DNA of 64,000 nt from Pseudomonas antarctica (GTDB lineage Bacteria > Pseudomonadota > Gammaproteobacteria > Pseudomonadales > Pseudomonadaceae), in the NCBI RefSeq assembly GCF_001647715.1, contig NZ_CP015600.1, forward strand, positions 4,774,001 to 4,838,000. Reading direction: 5' to 3'. This document shows, piece after piece, positions 26,887 through 35,918 of this stretch. Within the stretch, counting starts at the first letter, position 1. Each line of letters starts with the position of its first letter. The position numbers and the translations under genes are program-made. The notes beneath the pieces were generated by a model. It made no database searches, was not told the origin of the DNA, and worked only from the letters and a program-made list of their open reading frames with translations.

Positions 26887-27038
26887 AACACACCCCTATT
26901 TATCTTATTCAAGTTGAGCGAGCAAAAGGACTGCCGAACTCTAGCGACTCAAGCTCGGCCCCGCAACGCGGGGCGGATTTTGATACCATCGCTCCCCTAT
27001 AGAGCGCTCAGCGCCACTGACCTGTAGGAACCGTCCTG

Positions 27039-27773
27039 ATGAACCAAGCCTTCGACGTCGCTGAACTCGCTGCGACTTACGCAAACAAATCCGCCCAGGA
27101 CATTCTCAAGCTGGCGTTCAGTCAGTTCGGCGATGACCTGTGGATTTCCTTCAGCGGCGCCGAGGACGTGGTGCTGGTAGACATGGCCTGGAAGCTGAAC
27201 AAGAACGTCAAGGTATTCAGCCTCGACACCGGCCGTCTGCACCCGGAGACCTACCGGTTTATCGAGCAGGTGCGCGAGTTCTACAAGATCGACATCGAGC
27301 TGATCTCGCCGGACCAGCGCGCGCTGGAACCCTTCGTCAAGGAAAAGGGCCTGTTCAGCTTCTACAAGGACGGCCATGGCGAATGCTGCGGCGTGCGCAA
27401 GATCGAGCCGCTGCGCCGCAAACTGTCCGGCGTAAGCGCCTGGGCCACCGGCCAACGCCGCGACCAGAGCCCCGGCACCCGCAGCCAGGTGGCGGCACTG
27501 GAGGTCGACAGCGCTTTCTCCACCCCGGAACGTACGCTGTACAAGTTCAACCCGCTGGCGCAGATGACCAGCGAGGAAGTCTGGGGTTACATCCGAATGC
27601 TCGAGTTGCCTTACAACAGCCTGCATGAACGCGGCTTTATCAGCATCGGCTGCGAGCCGTGCACCCGGCCGGTATTGCCGAACCAGCACGAGCGCGAAGG
27701 CCGCTGGTGGTGGGAAGAAGCTACGCAGAAAGAATGTGGCCTGCACGCCGGGAATATCATCAGCAAAGCCTGA
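27039..27773 (+). CDS. cysH: Adenylyl-sulfate (APS) reductase
   Basis: This 244-aa reductase of the CysH family has [10 protein letters not shown] for nucleotide binding, and the CC pair (GECCGVRK), CEPCTRP and the catalytic ECGLH at the C-terminus. The CC...CxxC cysteines bind a 4Fe-4S cluster, which marks the APS-reducing branch used by pseudomonads rather than the cluster-free PAPS reductase of E. coli. It supplies sulfite for cysteine synthesis. It diverges from thrH, and a REPIN follows it. Confidence 0.93.
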   Translation: MNQAFDVAELAATYANKSAQDILKLAFSQFGDDLWISFSGAEDVVLVDMAWKLNKNVKVFSLDTGRLHPETYRFIEQVREFYKIDIELISPDQRALEPFVKEKGLFSFYKDGHGECCGVRKIEPLRRKLSGVSAWATGQRRDQSPGTRSQVAALEVDSAFSTPERTLYKFNPLAQMTSEEVWGYIRMLELPYNSLHERGFISIGCEPCTRPVLPNQHEREGRWWWEEATQKECGLHAGNIISKA

Positions 27774-27790
27774 GGGCTAGCGCAGTAAAA

Positions 27791-27885
27791 CATGTGGGAG
27801 CGGGCTTGCTCGCGAATGCCGTGGATCAGTCGACACATTCAGTGACTGGCCCTTCAAATTCGCGAGCAAGCCCGCGCCCACATTT
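27791..27885. repeat. REP pair (REPIN)
   Basis: Inverted REP pair of the GGGAGCGGGCTTGCTCGCGA class just after cysH. Confidence 0.88.
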
Positions 27886-28243
27886 ACTTTGTGGTGGGTA
27901 TAAATCTTGTACACACTGATGTAACCATCGGTGCCATTTATGTGTGCAATCCAGTCAAAAGCGCACCATAACGTAACATCTCTTCCCGCTTCTTTTCGTT
28001 CTCTCCCGCACTGTTTCTAATGCATAAAAAATAAATACCTGTTCAAACGGTCAATTTATATCGCTTTTAATTCAGTCAGTTATTTGGACAACCTATAAAA
28101 ACGAAATTAATCGCCCGTTTCATAGTTCCAAAACTGGCACGCATGTGGCTTAAGGTGAAATGCGCTTTGTATACAATAAATACAAAACCTACATACACTT
28201 TGCCATCTGCGGCTTGCTCGCCGATGCGCTGGAGCCTGCCGGA
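27886..28243. other. A/T-rich upstream region of the NCS1 transporter
   Basis: These 358 bp are distinctly A/T-rich for this genome and contain no gene I can support. They end with a palindrome (28167-28176) 68 bp before the transporter start, so this is most likely the control region of the transporter/racemase operon. Confidence 0.5.
28167..28176. promoter_or_regulatory. Candidate GntR/FCD operator TTGTATACAA
   Basis: TTGTATACAA is a perfect 10-bp palindrome fitting the T-n-GT-n-AC-n-A pattern of FadR-type regulators. A further TACAA half-site follows eight bases later. No GntR gene is next to it, so the regulator would act in trans. Confidence 0.45.
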
Positions 28244-29773
28244 ATGCGTACAAGCCTCTCGAATAACATCGCACTGGATCTGCCCTCCTCCGCCCTGAAC
28301 CCGGCGGCCGCGAGCCCCGGCCCGTTGGTGCTCAGCCCTCGCCTGCACAACCGGGACCTGGCGCCCACCAAAGTTGAGGGTCGTCGCTGGGGTCGCTACA
28401 GCATTTTCGCGCTGTGGACCAATGACGTGCACAACATCGCCAACTATTCGTTTGCCATTGGCTTATATGCGCTGGGCCTTGGCGGTTGGCAGATTCTGTT
28501 ATCACTGGGGATTGGCGCGGCGCTGGTGTACTTCTTCATGAACTTGTCGGGGTATATGGGGCAGAAGACCGGCGTGCCGTTCCCGGTCATCAGCCGTATC
28601 AGTTTCGGTATTCATGGCGCACAAATTCCTGCGCTGATTCGGGCGGTGATTGCGATTGCCTGGTTTGGTATCCAGACCTACTTGGCGTCAGTGGTTTTCC
28701 GCGTGCTGTTGTCGGCAATTCATCCAGGGTTTGCCGACTATGATCACAACTCGATCCTCGGCCTGTCGACGCTGGGTTGGGCGTGTTTCGTGGCGATCTG
28801 GTTTGTGCAACTGGCGATCCTGGCGTACGGCATGGAAATGGTGCGCCGCTATGAAGCGTTTGCCGGGCCGGTCATTCTGGTGACTGTGGCCTCATTGGCC
28901 GGTTGGATGTATTTCCAGGTCGGCGGCAATATCGCCTGGTCGATCCGCGAGCCGCTGAGCGGTGGCGAGATGTGGCGCAACATCTTTGCCGGCGGCGCGT
29001 TGTGGCTGACGATCTACGGCACGCTGATTCTCAACTTCTGCGACTTTGCCCGGTCCTCGCCGTGCCGCAAAACCATCCTGGTCGGCAATTTCTGGGGCTT
29101 GCCGGTGAATATCCTGGTGTTTGCCGCCATCACCGTGCTGCTCTGCGGTGGGCAGTTCCAGCTCAATGGCCGGGTGATCGAAAGCCCGACCGAAATCATC
29201 GCAGCGATCCCCAACACCTTCTTTCTCGTGCTGGGCTGCCTGGCATTCCTGATCGTCACCGTGGCGGTGAACATCATGGCCAACTTCGTCGCACCGGCCT
29301 TTGTGTTGAGCAACCTGGCGCCCAAGTACCTGAACTTTCGTCGTGCCGGGCTGATCAGCGCCACCGTGGCGGTGCTGATCCTGCCGTGGAACCTCTACAA
29401 CAGCCCGCTGGTGATCGTGTATTTCCTGTCCGGACTGGGCGCGCTGCTGGGGCCGCTGTACGGGGTGATCATGGTCGATTACTGGCTGATTCGTAAAAGC
29501 CAGGTGGACGTTCTGCAACTGTATAGCGAAGACCCGAATGGCGTTTATTACTACAGCCGAGGCGTCAATTTACGCGCAGTCGCGGCGTTTATTCCTGCGG
29601 CGGTGATCGCGATCCTACTGGCGCTGTTGCCAGGTTTTACCAGCGTCGCTCCCTTTTCCTGGCTGTTTGGCGCTGGTATTGCAGGGCTGTTGTATCGGCT
29701 GATCGCCAAGCGCCAACCGTTCTACGCCGATGTCAGCGGCGAAAGCATTGCAGTCGATAACGTCAGTCATTAA
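28244..29773 (+). CDS. NCS1-family nucleobase/allantoin/hydantoin permease
   Basis: This 509-aa membrane protein has about 12 helices and the NCS1 signatures LHNRDLAPTKVEGRRWGRYS and FALWTNDVHNIANYSFAIG in the first part. The family imports uracil, cytosine, allantoin or hydantoins with a cation. The next gene is a hydantoin/allantoin-type racemase 13 bp away, so a 5-substituted hydantoin or allantoin is the likely cargo. I start at ATG 28244 (GGA-containing ribosome-binding site); the in-frame 28160 would add residues that lie across the operator region. Confidence 0.85.
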   Translation: MRTSLSNNIALDLPSSALNPAAASPGPLVLSPRLHNRDLAPTKVEGRRWGRYSIFALWTNDVHNIANYSFAIGLYALGLGGWQILLSLGIGAALVYFFMNLSGYMGQKTGVPFPVISRISFGIHGAQIPALIRAVIAIAWFGIQTYLASVVFRVLLSAIHPGFADYDHNSILGLSTLGWACFVAIWFVQLAILAYGMEMVRRYEAFAGPVILVTVASLAGWMYFQVGGNIAWSIREPLSGGEMWRNIFAGGALWLTIYGTLILNFCDFARSSPCRKTILVGNFWGLPVNILVFAAITVLLCGGQFQLNGRVIESPTEIIAAIPNTFFLVLGCLAFLIVTVAVNIMANFVAPAFVLSNLAPKYLNFRRAGLISATVAVLILPWNLYNSPLVIVYFLSGLGALLGPLYGVIMVDYWLIRKSQVDVLQLYSEDPNGVYYYSRGVNLRAVAAFIPAAVIAILLALLPGFTSVAPFSWLFGAGIAGLLYRLIAKRQPFYADVSGESIAVDNVSH

Positions 29774-29786
29774 CCAAGGACATTCC

Positions 29787-30515
29787 ATGCGCATCCTCGT
29801 GGTCAACGTCAACACCACCGAATCCATCACTGAAACCATCGCCCAGCAGGCACGGGCCGTGGCCTCGCCCGGCACCGAAATCGTCGGCCTCACGCCGTAT
29901 TTCGGCGCCGAGTCGGTGGAAGGCAATTTCGAAAGCTACCTGGCCGCTATCGCCGTGATGGACCGGGTGATGGCCTACGATCAGCCGTTTGATGCGGTGA
30001 TCCAGGCCGGCTATGGCGAACATGGCCGTGAAGGCTTGCAGGAGTTGTTGAATGTGCCCGTGGTGGACATCACCGAGGCGGCGGCCAGCACGGCGATGTT
30101 CCTGGGCCACGCCTACTCGGTGGTGACCACCCTGGACCGTACCGTGCCGTTGATCGAAGACCGATTGAAACTTGCCGGGCTGTATCAACGCTGCGCCTCG
30201 GTACGCGCCAGTGGCATGGCAGTGCTTGAGCTTGAAGAAGACCCACTGGCCGCCATGGAAGCCATCGTGCGCCAGGCGGAACTGGCGATCCGCGACGACA
30301 AGGCCGAAGTGATCTGCCTGGGCTGCGGCGGTATGGCCGGGCTGGATGAGCAAATTCGCCAGCGCACCGGCGTGCCGGTGGTGGATGGAGTGACGGCGGC
30401 GGTGACCATTGCCGAATCCCTGGTTCGGTTGGGGTTGTCGACATCGAAGATCAGGACCTATGCCACGCCGAGGCCGAAGAAGGTCATTGGTTGGCCGGGT
30501 AAGTTGGGCCGGTAG
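29787..30515 (+). CDS. Asp/Glu/hydantoin racemase family protein (allantoin racemase-like)
   Basis: This 242-aa protein is of the aspartate/glutamate/hydantoin racemase superfamily (MRILVVNVNTTESITETI start). These enzymes use two facing cysteines. The second is plainly present (VICLGCGGMAGL), but the first, usually in an ACFGDPG-like loop, reads QAGYGEHGREG, with glycine in its place. It may therefore not be a two-base racemase; a decarboxylase-like or isomerase role, or a different base, is possible. It is co-transcribed with the upstream NCS1 permease. Confidence 0.75.
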   Translation: MRILVVNVNTTESITETIAQQARAVASPGTEIVGLTPYFGAESVEGNFESYLAAIAVMDRVMAYDQPFDAVIQAGYGEHGREGLQELLNVPVVDITEAAASTAMFLGHAYSVVTTLDRTVPLIEDRLKLAGLYQRCASVRASGMAVLELEEDPLAAMEAIVRQAELAIRDDKAEVICLGCGGMAGLDEQIRQRTGVPVVDGVTAAVTIAESLVRLGLSTSKIRTYATPRPKKVIGWPGKLGR

Positions 30516-30528
30516 ACCGAGTCGCCTG

Positions 30529-30556
30529 CATCGCGGGCAAGCCCGGCTCCCACATT
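30529..30556. repeat. Single REP element
   Basis: A lone REP palindrome (ATCGCGGGCAAGCCCGGCTC) between the convergent racemase and LysR genes, with no inverted partner. Confidence 0.7.
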
Positions 30557-30574
30557 GGAATTGAGCAACCGTCG

Positions 30575-31498
30575 TCAAATCGCGCTGAACCGCTGCCCCA
30601 AGCCCTTTTCGGAAAACTGCTCAATGATGAAGTCCACAAACGCCCGAGTCTTGCCGGGCAGCAGCTTGTGTTCGGCGTAGTAAATGGAGATGTTGCCGTC
30701 GTCGACGTACCAATCGGGCAACACCCGCACCACCGCGCCGCTGTCGAGGAACGGCACGGCCATCGGCATGCTGACCAGCGCAATCCCAAGGCCTTGGGCG
30801 CTGGCGCAGCAGGCGGCTTCGGAATCGCTCATGGTCATGCGCGGCTTGAGCACCAGCGGGCGTTGCTCACGCTCCGGGCCCGTGAGCTGCCAGGTGCGCA
30901 CGCGGCCGGTTTGCGGAGAGCGGATCAGGATGCCCAGGCAACGCGATAAATCTTCGGGCGCCCTTACCGGCAGACGCCGCTCCAGATAAGCCGGCGAGGC
31001 CACCAGTATTCGATGCGCAGGTGCCAACTTGCGCGCCACCACACCCTGGGGCAGTTCAAAACCGCCGCCGATAGCCGCATCAAAGCCTTGGCCGATCAGG
31101 TCCACCTGGCGATTATCGAAATGCCAGTCCGGGCTGATATCCGGAAAGCGCCGCATGAACTCCACCAGTAACGGCACCACATAACGATTGCCGAACACCG
31201 TGCCCATGCTGACCTTGAGCGTGCCCACCGGGCGGCCTTCCGCGCTCGCCAGGTTGGCCACGGCGTTCTGGATGGTGATGAGGCTGCCGCTGACTTCTTC
31301 GAGGAACAGCTTGCCGGCTTCGGTCAGGGTCAGGCGCCGGGTGCTGCGTTGAAACAGGCGAACACCGAGGCGTGCTTCCAACTTGGCGACACTCTTGCCG
31401 ACCGCCGCCGGCGTCAGGCTCAGGTGCCGGGCCGCTTCGGCGAAGCTGCCGCCTTCGGCACTGCGCACAAAGCATTCGATACTTCCAAAGCTTTCCAT
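30575..31498 (-). CDS. LysR-family transcriptional regulator
   Basis: This 307-aa protein has the LysR N-terminal winged HTH (residues 1-60, FAEAARHLSLTPAAVGKSVAKLEARLG) and a periplasmic-binding-like effector domain. It belongs by look to the large group that controls adjacent oxidoreductases or efflux. It diverges from the SDR gene with a 106-bp gap, the classic LysR regulator/target arrangement. The effector cannot be inferred. Confidence 0.9.
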   Translation of the reverse strand: MESFGSIECFVRSAEGGSFAEAARHLSLTPAAVGKSVAKLEARLGVRLFQRSTRRLTLTEAGKLFLEEVSGSLITIQNAVANLASAEGRPVGTLKVSMGTVFGNRYVVPLLVEFMRRFPDISPDWHFDNRQVDLIGQGFDAAIGGGFELPQGVVARKLAPAHRILVASPAYLERRLPVRAPEDLSRCLGILIRSPQTGRVRTWQLTGPEREQRPLVLKPRMTMSDSEAACCASAQGLGIALVSMPMAVPFLDSGAVVRVLPDWYVDDGNISIYYAEHKLLPGKTRAFVDFIIEQFSEKGLGQRFSAI

Positions 31499-31604
31499 AT
31501 CGCACCATTCTAAACTTTTGGTTTACACAGACTATAGCAATCACGGTCTACCGGCATGGGTGGGTGAGGTCGATACTCGGCCCATCAACTACTTGGAGAT
31601 CGAC

Positions 31605-32351
31605 ATGACCACACAAAACCTCACCGGCAAAGTCGCCTTGATCCAGGGCGGTTCCCGCGGCATTGGCGCTGCGATCGTAAAACGCCTGGCCGCACAAGGC
31701 GCAGCCGTCGCCTTCACTTACGTCAGTTCGGCCGCCAAGGCCGAAGAACTGCAGAACGTCGTGATCAGCGCAGGCGGCAAAGCCCTGGCCATTCAGGCCG
31801 ACAGTGCTGACGCCACGGCGATTCGCAATGCGGTCAACGCCACCGTCGAAGCGTTCGGGCGCCTGGATATTCTGGTGAACAACGCCGGTGTATTGGCCAT
31901 CGCGCCACTGGAGGATTTCAAGCTGGAAGACTTCGACCAGACCCTGGCGATCAATGTGCGCAGCGTGTTTATCGCCACTCAGGAAGCGGCCAAGCACATG
32001 GGTGAAGGCGGCCGCGTGATCAACATCGGCAGCACCAATGCCGAACGTATGCCGTTTGGCGGCGGTGGCCCCTACGCGATGAGCAAGGCGGCGCTGGTGG
32101 GCCTGACCAAAGGTTTGGCACGGGACCTGGGGCCACGCGGCATCACCATTAACAACGTGCAGCCTGGGCCGGTGGACACCGATATGAACCCCGCGAACGG
32201 TGAGTTTGCCGAAACGCTGATCGGGTTGATGGCGGTGGGGCGTTATGGCCACGTGGAGGAGATAGCGAGCTTTGTGGCTTACCTGGCCGGGCCGGAAGCG
32301 GGGTATATCACCGGTGCAAGCCTGACCATTGATGGTGGTTTCAGCGCCTAA
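31605..32351 (+). CDS. SDR-family NAD(P)-dependent oxidoreductase
   Basis: This 248-aa classical short-chain dehydrogenase has a nucleotide motif GGSRGIG, NNAG in the core (VNNAGVLAI) and catalytic YxxxK as YAMSK. It resembles 3-oxoacyl-ACP reductase-type enzymes (FabG-like) but sits outside any fatty acid cluster, divergent from a LysR regulator that probably controls it. I start at ATG 31605, preceded by TTGGAGA. Earlier in-frame codons overlap the LysR promoter region. Confidence 0.88.
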   Translation: MTTQNLTGKVALIQGGSRGIGAAIVKRLAAQGAAVAFTYVSSAAKAEELQNVVISAGGKALAIQADSADATAIRNAVNATVEAFGRLDILVNNAGVLAIAPLEDFKLEDFDQTLAINVRSVFIATQEAAKHMGEGGRVINIGSTNAERMPFGGGGPYAMSKAALVGLTKGLARDLGPRGITINNVQPGPVDTDMNPANGEFAETLIGLMAVGRYGHVEEIASFVAYLAGPEAGYITGASLTIDGGFSA

Positions 32352-32354
32352 CCC

Positions 32355-32425
32355 ATTGTGGGAGCTGGCCTGCCTGCGACGGCGGTCTTGAGGACGCCAT
32401 CGCAGGCAAGCCAGCTCCCACATTT
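32355..32425. repeat. REP pair (REPIN)
   Basis: Inverted REP pair of the CATCGCAGGCAAGCCAGCTCC class between the convergent SDR and HAD genes. Confidence 0.85.
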
Positions 32426-32439
32426 TTGACCCTGTTCAG

Positions 32440-33129
32440 TCAGGGAAAAGGTGGCAAGCCATAGGCGGCGAGATCGAAGTCCGCGAGTTTGCGGATGATC
32501 TGGTCGGCATGTTGGTATTTGCTGTCGGCCATGGCTTCATCGGGCACGGCGATAGCGGTCATGTTGGCGGCTTTCGCGGCCGTCACACCGAACGGCGAAT
32601 CCTCGAACACCAGGCAATCCTGTGGCGCGACGCCCAAGCGGCGCGCAGCGGTCAGGAAGATATCCGGCGCAGGTTTCGCGGCGCCGACTTCCGGGTCATC
32701 GGCCGTGACGATGGTGCCGAACAGGCCAAACCATTCACGGTGCAAGGTGGTCTTGTGGCCAAACGAATTGCGCGACGAACTGGTGCCCACCGCGATCGGA
32801 ATATTATGCGCCTTCAAGTGCCGCACCAGCGCCTCGGCCCCGGGCATGCCCAAGGCCTTGGGAAAACGCTCGCTCATCAGCGGTTCACGGATTCTGAGAA
32901 ACTCTGCTGGCGTGATCGGCAAGTCCAGCGCCTTGACCACGTAATCGGCCAGGTCCTGAGCGCCTCGGCCGATGATGTGCTGCTTGATGCCCCAGTCGTA
33001 GGTACGGCCGTAGCGTTCGGCGATGATCTGCGTGACTTCGGTGTAGATGCCTTCGGTATCCAGCAATAACCCGTCCATATCGAAAATCACGGCCTTGATC
33101 GAGCCGACTGCGGTACGCGGTGCATTCAT
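32440..33129 (-). CDS. HAD-IA family hydrolase (beta-phosphoglucomutase/pseudouridine phosphatase-like)
   Basis: This 229-aa protein has the HAD motif I VIFDMDGLLLDTE, motif II near VGTSSSRNSFGHKT and motif III/IV region CLVFEDSPFGVTAAKAANM. The cap is helical (subfamily IA). Such enzymes dephosphorylate small sugar or nucleotide phosphates; close look-alikes act on pseudouridine 5'-phosphate or 2-deoxyglucose 6-phosphate. Substrate unknown. The ATG at 33129 or the GTG at 33132 may start it. Confidence 0.85.
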   Translation of the reverse strand: MNAPRTAVGSIKAVIFDMDGLLLDTEGIYTEVTQIIAERYGRTYDWGIKQHIIGRGAQDLADYVVKALDLPITPAEFLRIREPLMSERFPKALGMPGAEALVRHLKAHNIPIAVGTSSSRNSFGHKTTLHREWFGLFGTIVTADDPEVGAAKPAPDIFLTAARRLGVAPQDCLVFEDSPFGVTAAKAANMTAIAVPDEAMADSKYQHADQIIRKLADFDLAAYGLPPFP

Positions 33130-33331
33130 CACAACAGAACCTTGGGGAAAGGACTAAAAGGATTCAGCACAATAACGGCCCAGGTTGCTTGCAAGCAACC
33201 ATCACGGCCACAAACCTGAGCCCGCCCTCACGCCTTACTCCGCAAAGTCCACGCCTTCAGTCATCTCAGCCCACGCCTCAAAATCAGCGCTTAACACCCT
33301 TTGACCAGGGTGCATGCAAAACCCAACGTAG
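33130..33331. other. Intergenic stretch before the LysR remnant
   Basis: About 200 bp upstream of the HAD gene with no gene or strong hairpin that I can support. Together with the remnant that follows, the gap between intact genes is about 445 bp. Confidence 0.4.
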
Positions 33332-33544
33332 CCTTGCCCGGCAGCAGGCACACTGGACGGCTTCGGCTTTGCCTATGTTGGGCGCTCCAGCCTCGCGCCC
33401 TATTTGCAAAGCGGCGAGTGGGTAGAAGTATTGGGCGACGGGATCATCCATAGTACGTGGCGGGTGTATGACGGCAATCGCAGTAATATGTCGAAAAAAC
33501 TGCCTGTGTTTATCGCCTACCCGCAAGAAGAATTCGGCGCCTGA
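33332..33544 (+). pseudogene. C-terminal remnant of a LysR-family regulator
   Basis: An open stretch closed by a TAG just before it (33329-33331) and ending in TGA at 33542-33544 translates to FGFAYVGRSSLAPYLQSGEW, followed by a VEVLGD segment. This is the typical end of the LysR effector domain (GxGxAxLPxxxxxPxLxSGxLVxVL). No N-terminal HTH or start is present, so the gene has been truncated. It has no plausible promoter or start codon of its own. Confidence 0.6.
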
Positions 33545-33574
33545 CACTGGCCCACCTTATAAGCGAATCCCAAC

Positions 33575-33958
33575 ATGCTCTATCGCGTAGCCGCCGACAG
33601 CCTGGTGCTGTTTCACCTGAGTTTCATCTTGTTCGTGCTGTTCGGCGGATTGCTGGCCCTCAAGTGGCGGCCTGTCATGTGGCTGCACCTGCCCGCAGCG
33701 GCCTGGGGGGTCGCCGTCGAGGTGTTCCACCTGCCCTGCCCGCTGACCCGTTGGGAGAACCTGTTCCGCCATCTCGCCGGGCAGGACGGTTATGGCGGCG
33801 GGTTTGTCGAGCATTACATCCTCACGCTGATCTACCCGGCCGGGCTGACCCCGAACATTCAATGGGTACTCGGGGCCGTGGTGTTGCTGATCAACATGGC
33901 GGTGTATGTGCGCTTGATCAGGCGGACGCAGGCAAACACCCCAGGTCGGCCAAGGTAG
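33575..33958 (+). CDS. DUF2784 family membrane protein
   Basis: This 127-aa protein has three to four hydrophobic helices and the layout of the DUF2784 family: a start like YRVAADSLVLFHLSFILFVL, then CPLTRWEN and GFVEHYI. Function is unknown. Its last 41 bp overlap the 3' end of the opposite-strand NAD-binding gene, a tail-to-tail overlap. Confidence 0.8.
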   Translation: MLYRVAADSLVLFHLSFILFVLFGGLLALKWRPVMWLHLPAAAWGVAVEVFHLPCPLTRWENLFRHLAGQDGYGGGFVEHYILTLIYPAGLTPNIQWVLGAVVLLINMAVYVRLIRRTQANTPGRPR

Positions 33959-34886
33959 TCTCCACCGCCTGTTCCAGCGGCGTGTGCGGCTCACGGCCCA
34001 AGGCATCCAGCAAGCGCTGGTTATCCAGGCGCAACGGGGTTTGCCACAGGTAGCGCATTTCCTGCATCTCACGGACTGTGACGACAAAGGGCGCTGCCAA
34101 TTTCATCAACCACCAAGGGAAACGACCTACGCGCGGTTGATGGCCGGTCCGACGCAGCACCACGCGCTGGATCGCCTCGGCCATCTGCGTGCCGTCCGTG
34201 TCCATATGCCCAGCCATATGAAAGCGCGCGAACGCATCGAGGCTCGCCCGACGCTCAATCAACTCGAGCATCGTGCGCGCCACATCCGGCAGGTACGCCC
34301 ATTGATGCGCCACACCGGGAGCGCCCGGGTAGCTGACGGCGTGCACCGGTTTGCCGGGCTTGACCAAGCCTTGGGCGAACCAATTGTTGGCCACCCGGGC
34401 GCCGAAAAAATCCCCGGCGCGCACGATCACCACACGAGCGCCCTGGCGGGAAGCGTCCTGTAGACGCTGCTCCAGTTGCACACGAATCGCGCCTTTGCGT
34501 GTCTGCGGGTGCTGAGGCGAGTCTTCGTGCAACACGGGAAACGCATCCGGCCCGAAGTTGTAGACCGTGCCAGGCAACACGATGGTCGCGCCCTCGGCGA
34601 TGGCCGCCGCGATACTGTTATCGATCATTGGCAGCACCTGCTCGGCCCAGTTGCGATAGCCCGGTGGGTTGACCGCATGGACGATCACCGCACAGCCACG
34701 CGCGGCAGCGAGCACTTCCTGGCGATTGAGTGCATCGCCCTGGAGCCAGGAGAAGGCGGCATTCGCACGGCGCGCCTTGTCCACATCCCGGGTCAACGCA
34801 CACACCTCCCAGCCTGCCGCACTCATCTGCCGCGCCACTTCGCCGCCGATCCCGCCCGTCGCTCCCAATACCAGAACTTTGCTCAT
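33918..34886 (-). CDS. NAD(P)-binding epimerase/dehydratase-like protein
   Basis: This 322-aa atypical SDR begins MSKVLVLGATGGIGGEVARQ, a Rossmann nucleotide site. It continues as a NAD-dependent epimerase/NmrA-like fold without a clear YxxxK, so it may be a sensor or a reductase of unknown substrate. I start at ATG 34886; the frame is open 29 codons further into the promoter region. It diverges from the next LysR gene (93-bp gap), which probably regulates it. Confidence 0.8.
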   Translation of the reverse strand: MSKVLVLGATGGIGGEVARQMSAAGWEVCALTRDVDKARRANAAFSWLQGDALNRQEVLAAARGCAVIVHAVNPPGYRNWAEQVLPMIDNSIAAAIAEGATIVLPGTVYNFGPDAFPVLHEDSPQHPQTRKGAIRVQLEQRLQDASRQGARVVIVRAGDFFGARVANNWFAQGLVKPGKPVHAVSYPGAPGVAHQWAYLPDVARTMLELIERRASLDAFARFHMAGHMDTDGTQMAEAIQRVVLRRTGHQPRVGRFPWWLMKLAAPFVVTVREMQEMRYLWQTPLRLDNQRLLDALGREPHTPLEQAVETTLADLGCLPASA

Positions 34887-34979
34887 GACCTTCTCCCACG
34901 TTGGTTGGTGAGGCCATTGTGTGGCGGGGTCAGCTATAGATAAATTGCCGAAGAGCATCGAGCCGCTATACATTTATGC

Positions 34980-35864
34980 ATGCCTGCGAATATTGGTTGG
35001 GAGCTTTACCGGTCGTTCCTCGGCGTACTGAAGGAAGGATCGTTGTCGGGGGCCGCGCGGCTGCTTGGCATCACACAGCCGACGGTCGGCCGGCACATCG
35101 CTGCACTGGAATTGGCGCTGGGGGTGGTGCTGTTTACTCGCTCGCCCACCGGGCTGTTGCCGACGGCGGTGGCCCACACCTTGCGCGCCCACGCCGAAAC
35201 CATGGAGCGCACGGCCGCCGCCCTGGAGCGCGCCGCGTCAGCCCAAGGCGACGAGGTACGTGGCGTGGTGCGGATTTCCGCCAGTGAAGTGGTCGGCGTG
35301 GAAGTGTTGCCGCCGATCATCACGCAGTTGCGCCGCCAGCACCCGCACCTGCGGGTTGAACTGATCCTGAGCAACCGCCTGATCGACCTGCTGCAACTGG
35401 AGGCCGACATCGCTGTGCGTATGGTGCGACCGAGCCAGGAGCAACTGCTGGCAAGGCGCGTCGGCCTGATCGAAGTCGGCCTGCACGCCCGCGACGATTA
35501 TCTGCAACAGCACGGCATCCCTCTTCAGATGCAAGACCTGGTCGGCCACTCGGTGATTGGCTTCGATCAGGAAAGCGCGTTTATCCGCAGCCTGGCCATC
35601 AAAGGCTTTGAACGCAGCACCTTCGCCATCAGCAGCGACAGCGACCTGGCACAACTGGCGCTGATTCGCGCCGGTGCCGGTATCGGCGGCTGCCAGGTGC
35701 AACTGGCCAAGCAAGACCCGCGCCTGCACCGGGTCCTGCCCGACGCGTTTGCGTTCAAGATGGACACGTGGGTCACCATGCACGAAGACCTGCGCAACAG
35801 CCCGCGCTGCCGGGTGACATTTGATGCGCTGGTGCAGGGTTTACAGCGTTACGTACAGGATTGA
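34980..35864 (+). CDS. LysR-family transcriptional regulator
   Basis: This 294-aa protein has a LysR HTH in its first 60 residues (LSGAARLLGITQPTVGRHIA) and a standard effector domain. It diverges from the NAD-binding gene on the left, the usual LysR arrangement, which makes that gene the prime target. The gene ends 54 bp before an unrelated DUF4337 gene. Confidence 0.9.
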   Translation: MPANIGWELYRSFLGVLKEGSLSGAARLLGITQPTVGRHIAALELALGVVLFTRSPTGLLPTAVAHTLRAHAETMERTAAALERAASAQGDEVRGVVRISASEVVGVEVLPPIITQLRRQHPHLRVELILSNRLIDLLQLEADIAVRMVRPSQEQLLARRVGLIEVGLHARDDYLQQHGIPLQMQDLVGHSVIGFDQESAFIRSLAIKGFERSTFAISSDSDLAQLALIRAGAGIGGCQVQLAKQDPRLHRVLPDAFAFKMDTWVTMHEDLRNSPRCRVTFDALVQGLQRYVQD

Positions 35865-35918
35865 GACAGCTGAACTGGTAAAGAATCAGACTCCCTCATT
35901 CCGTTCGTAGACGCCCCC

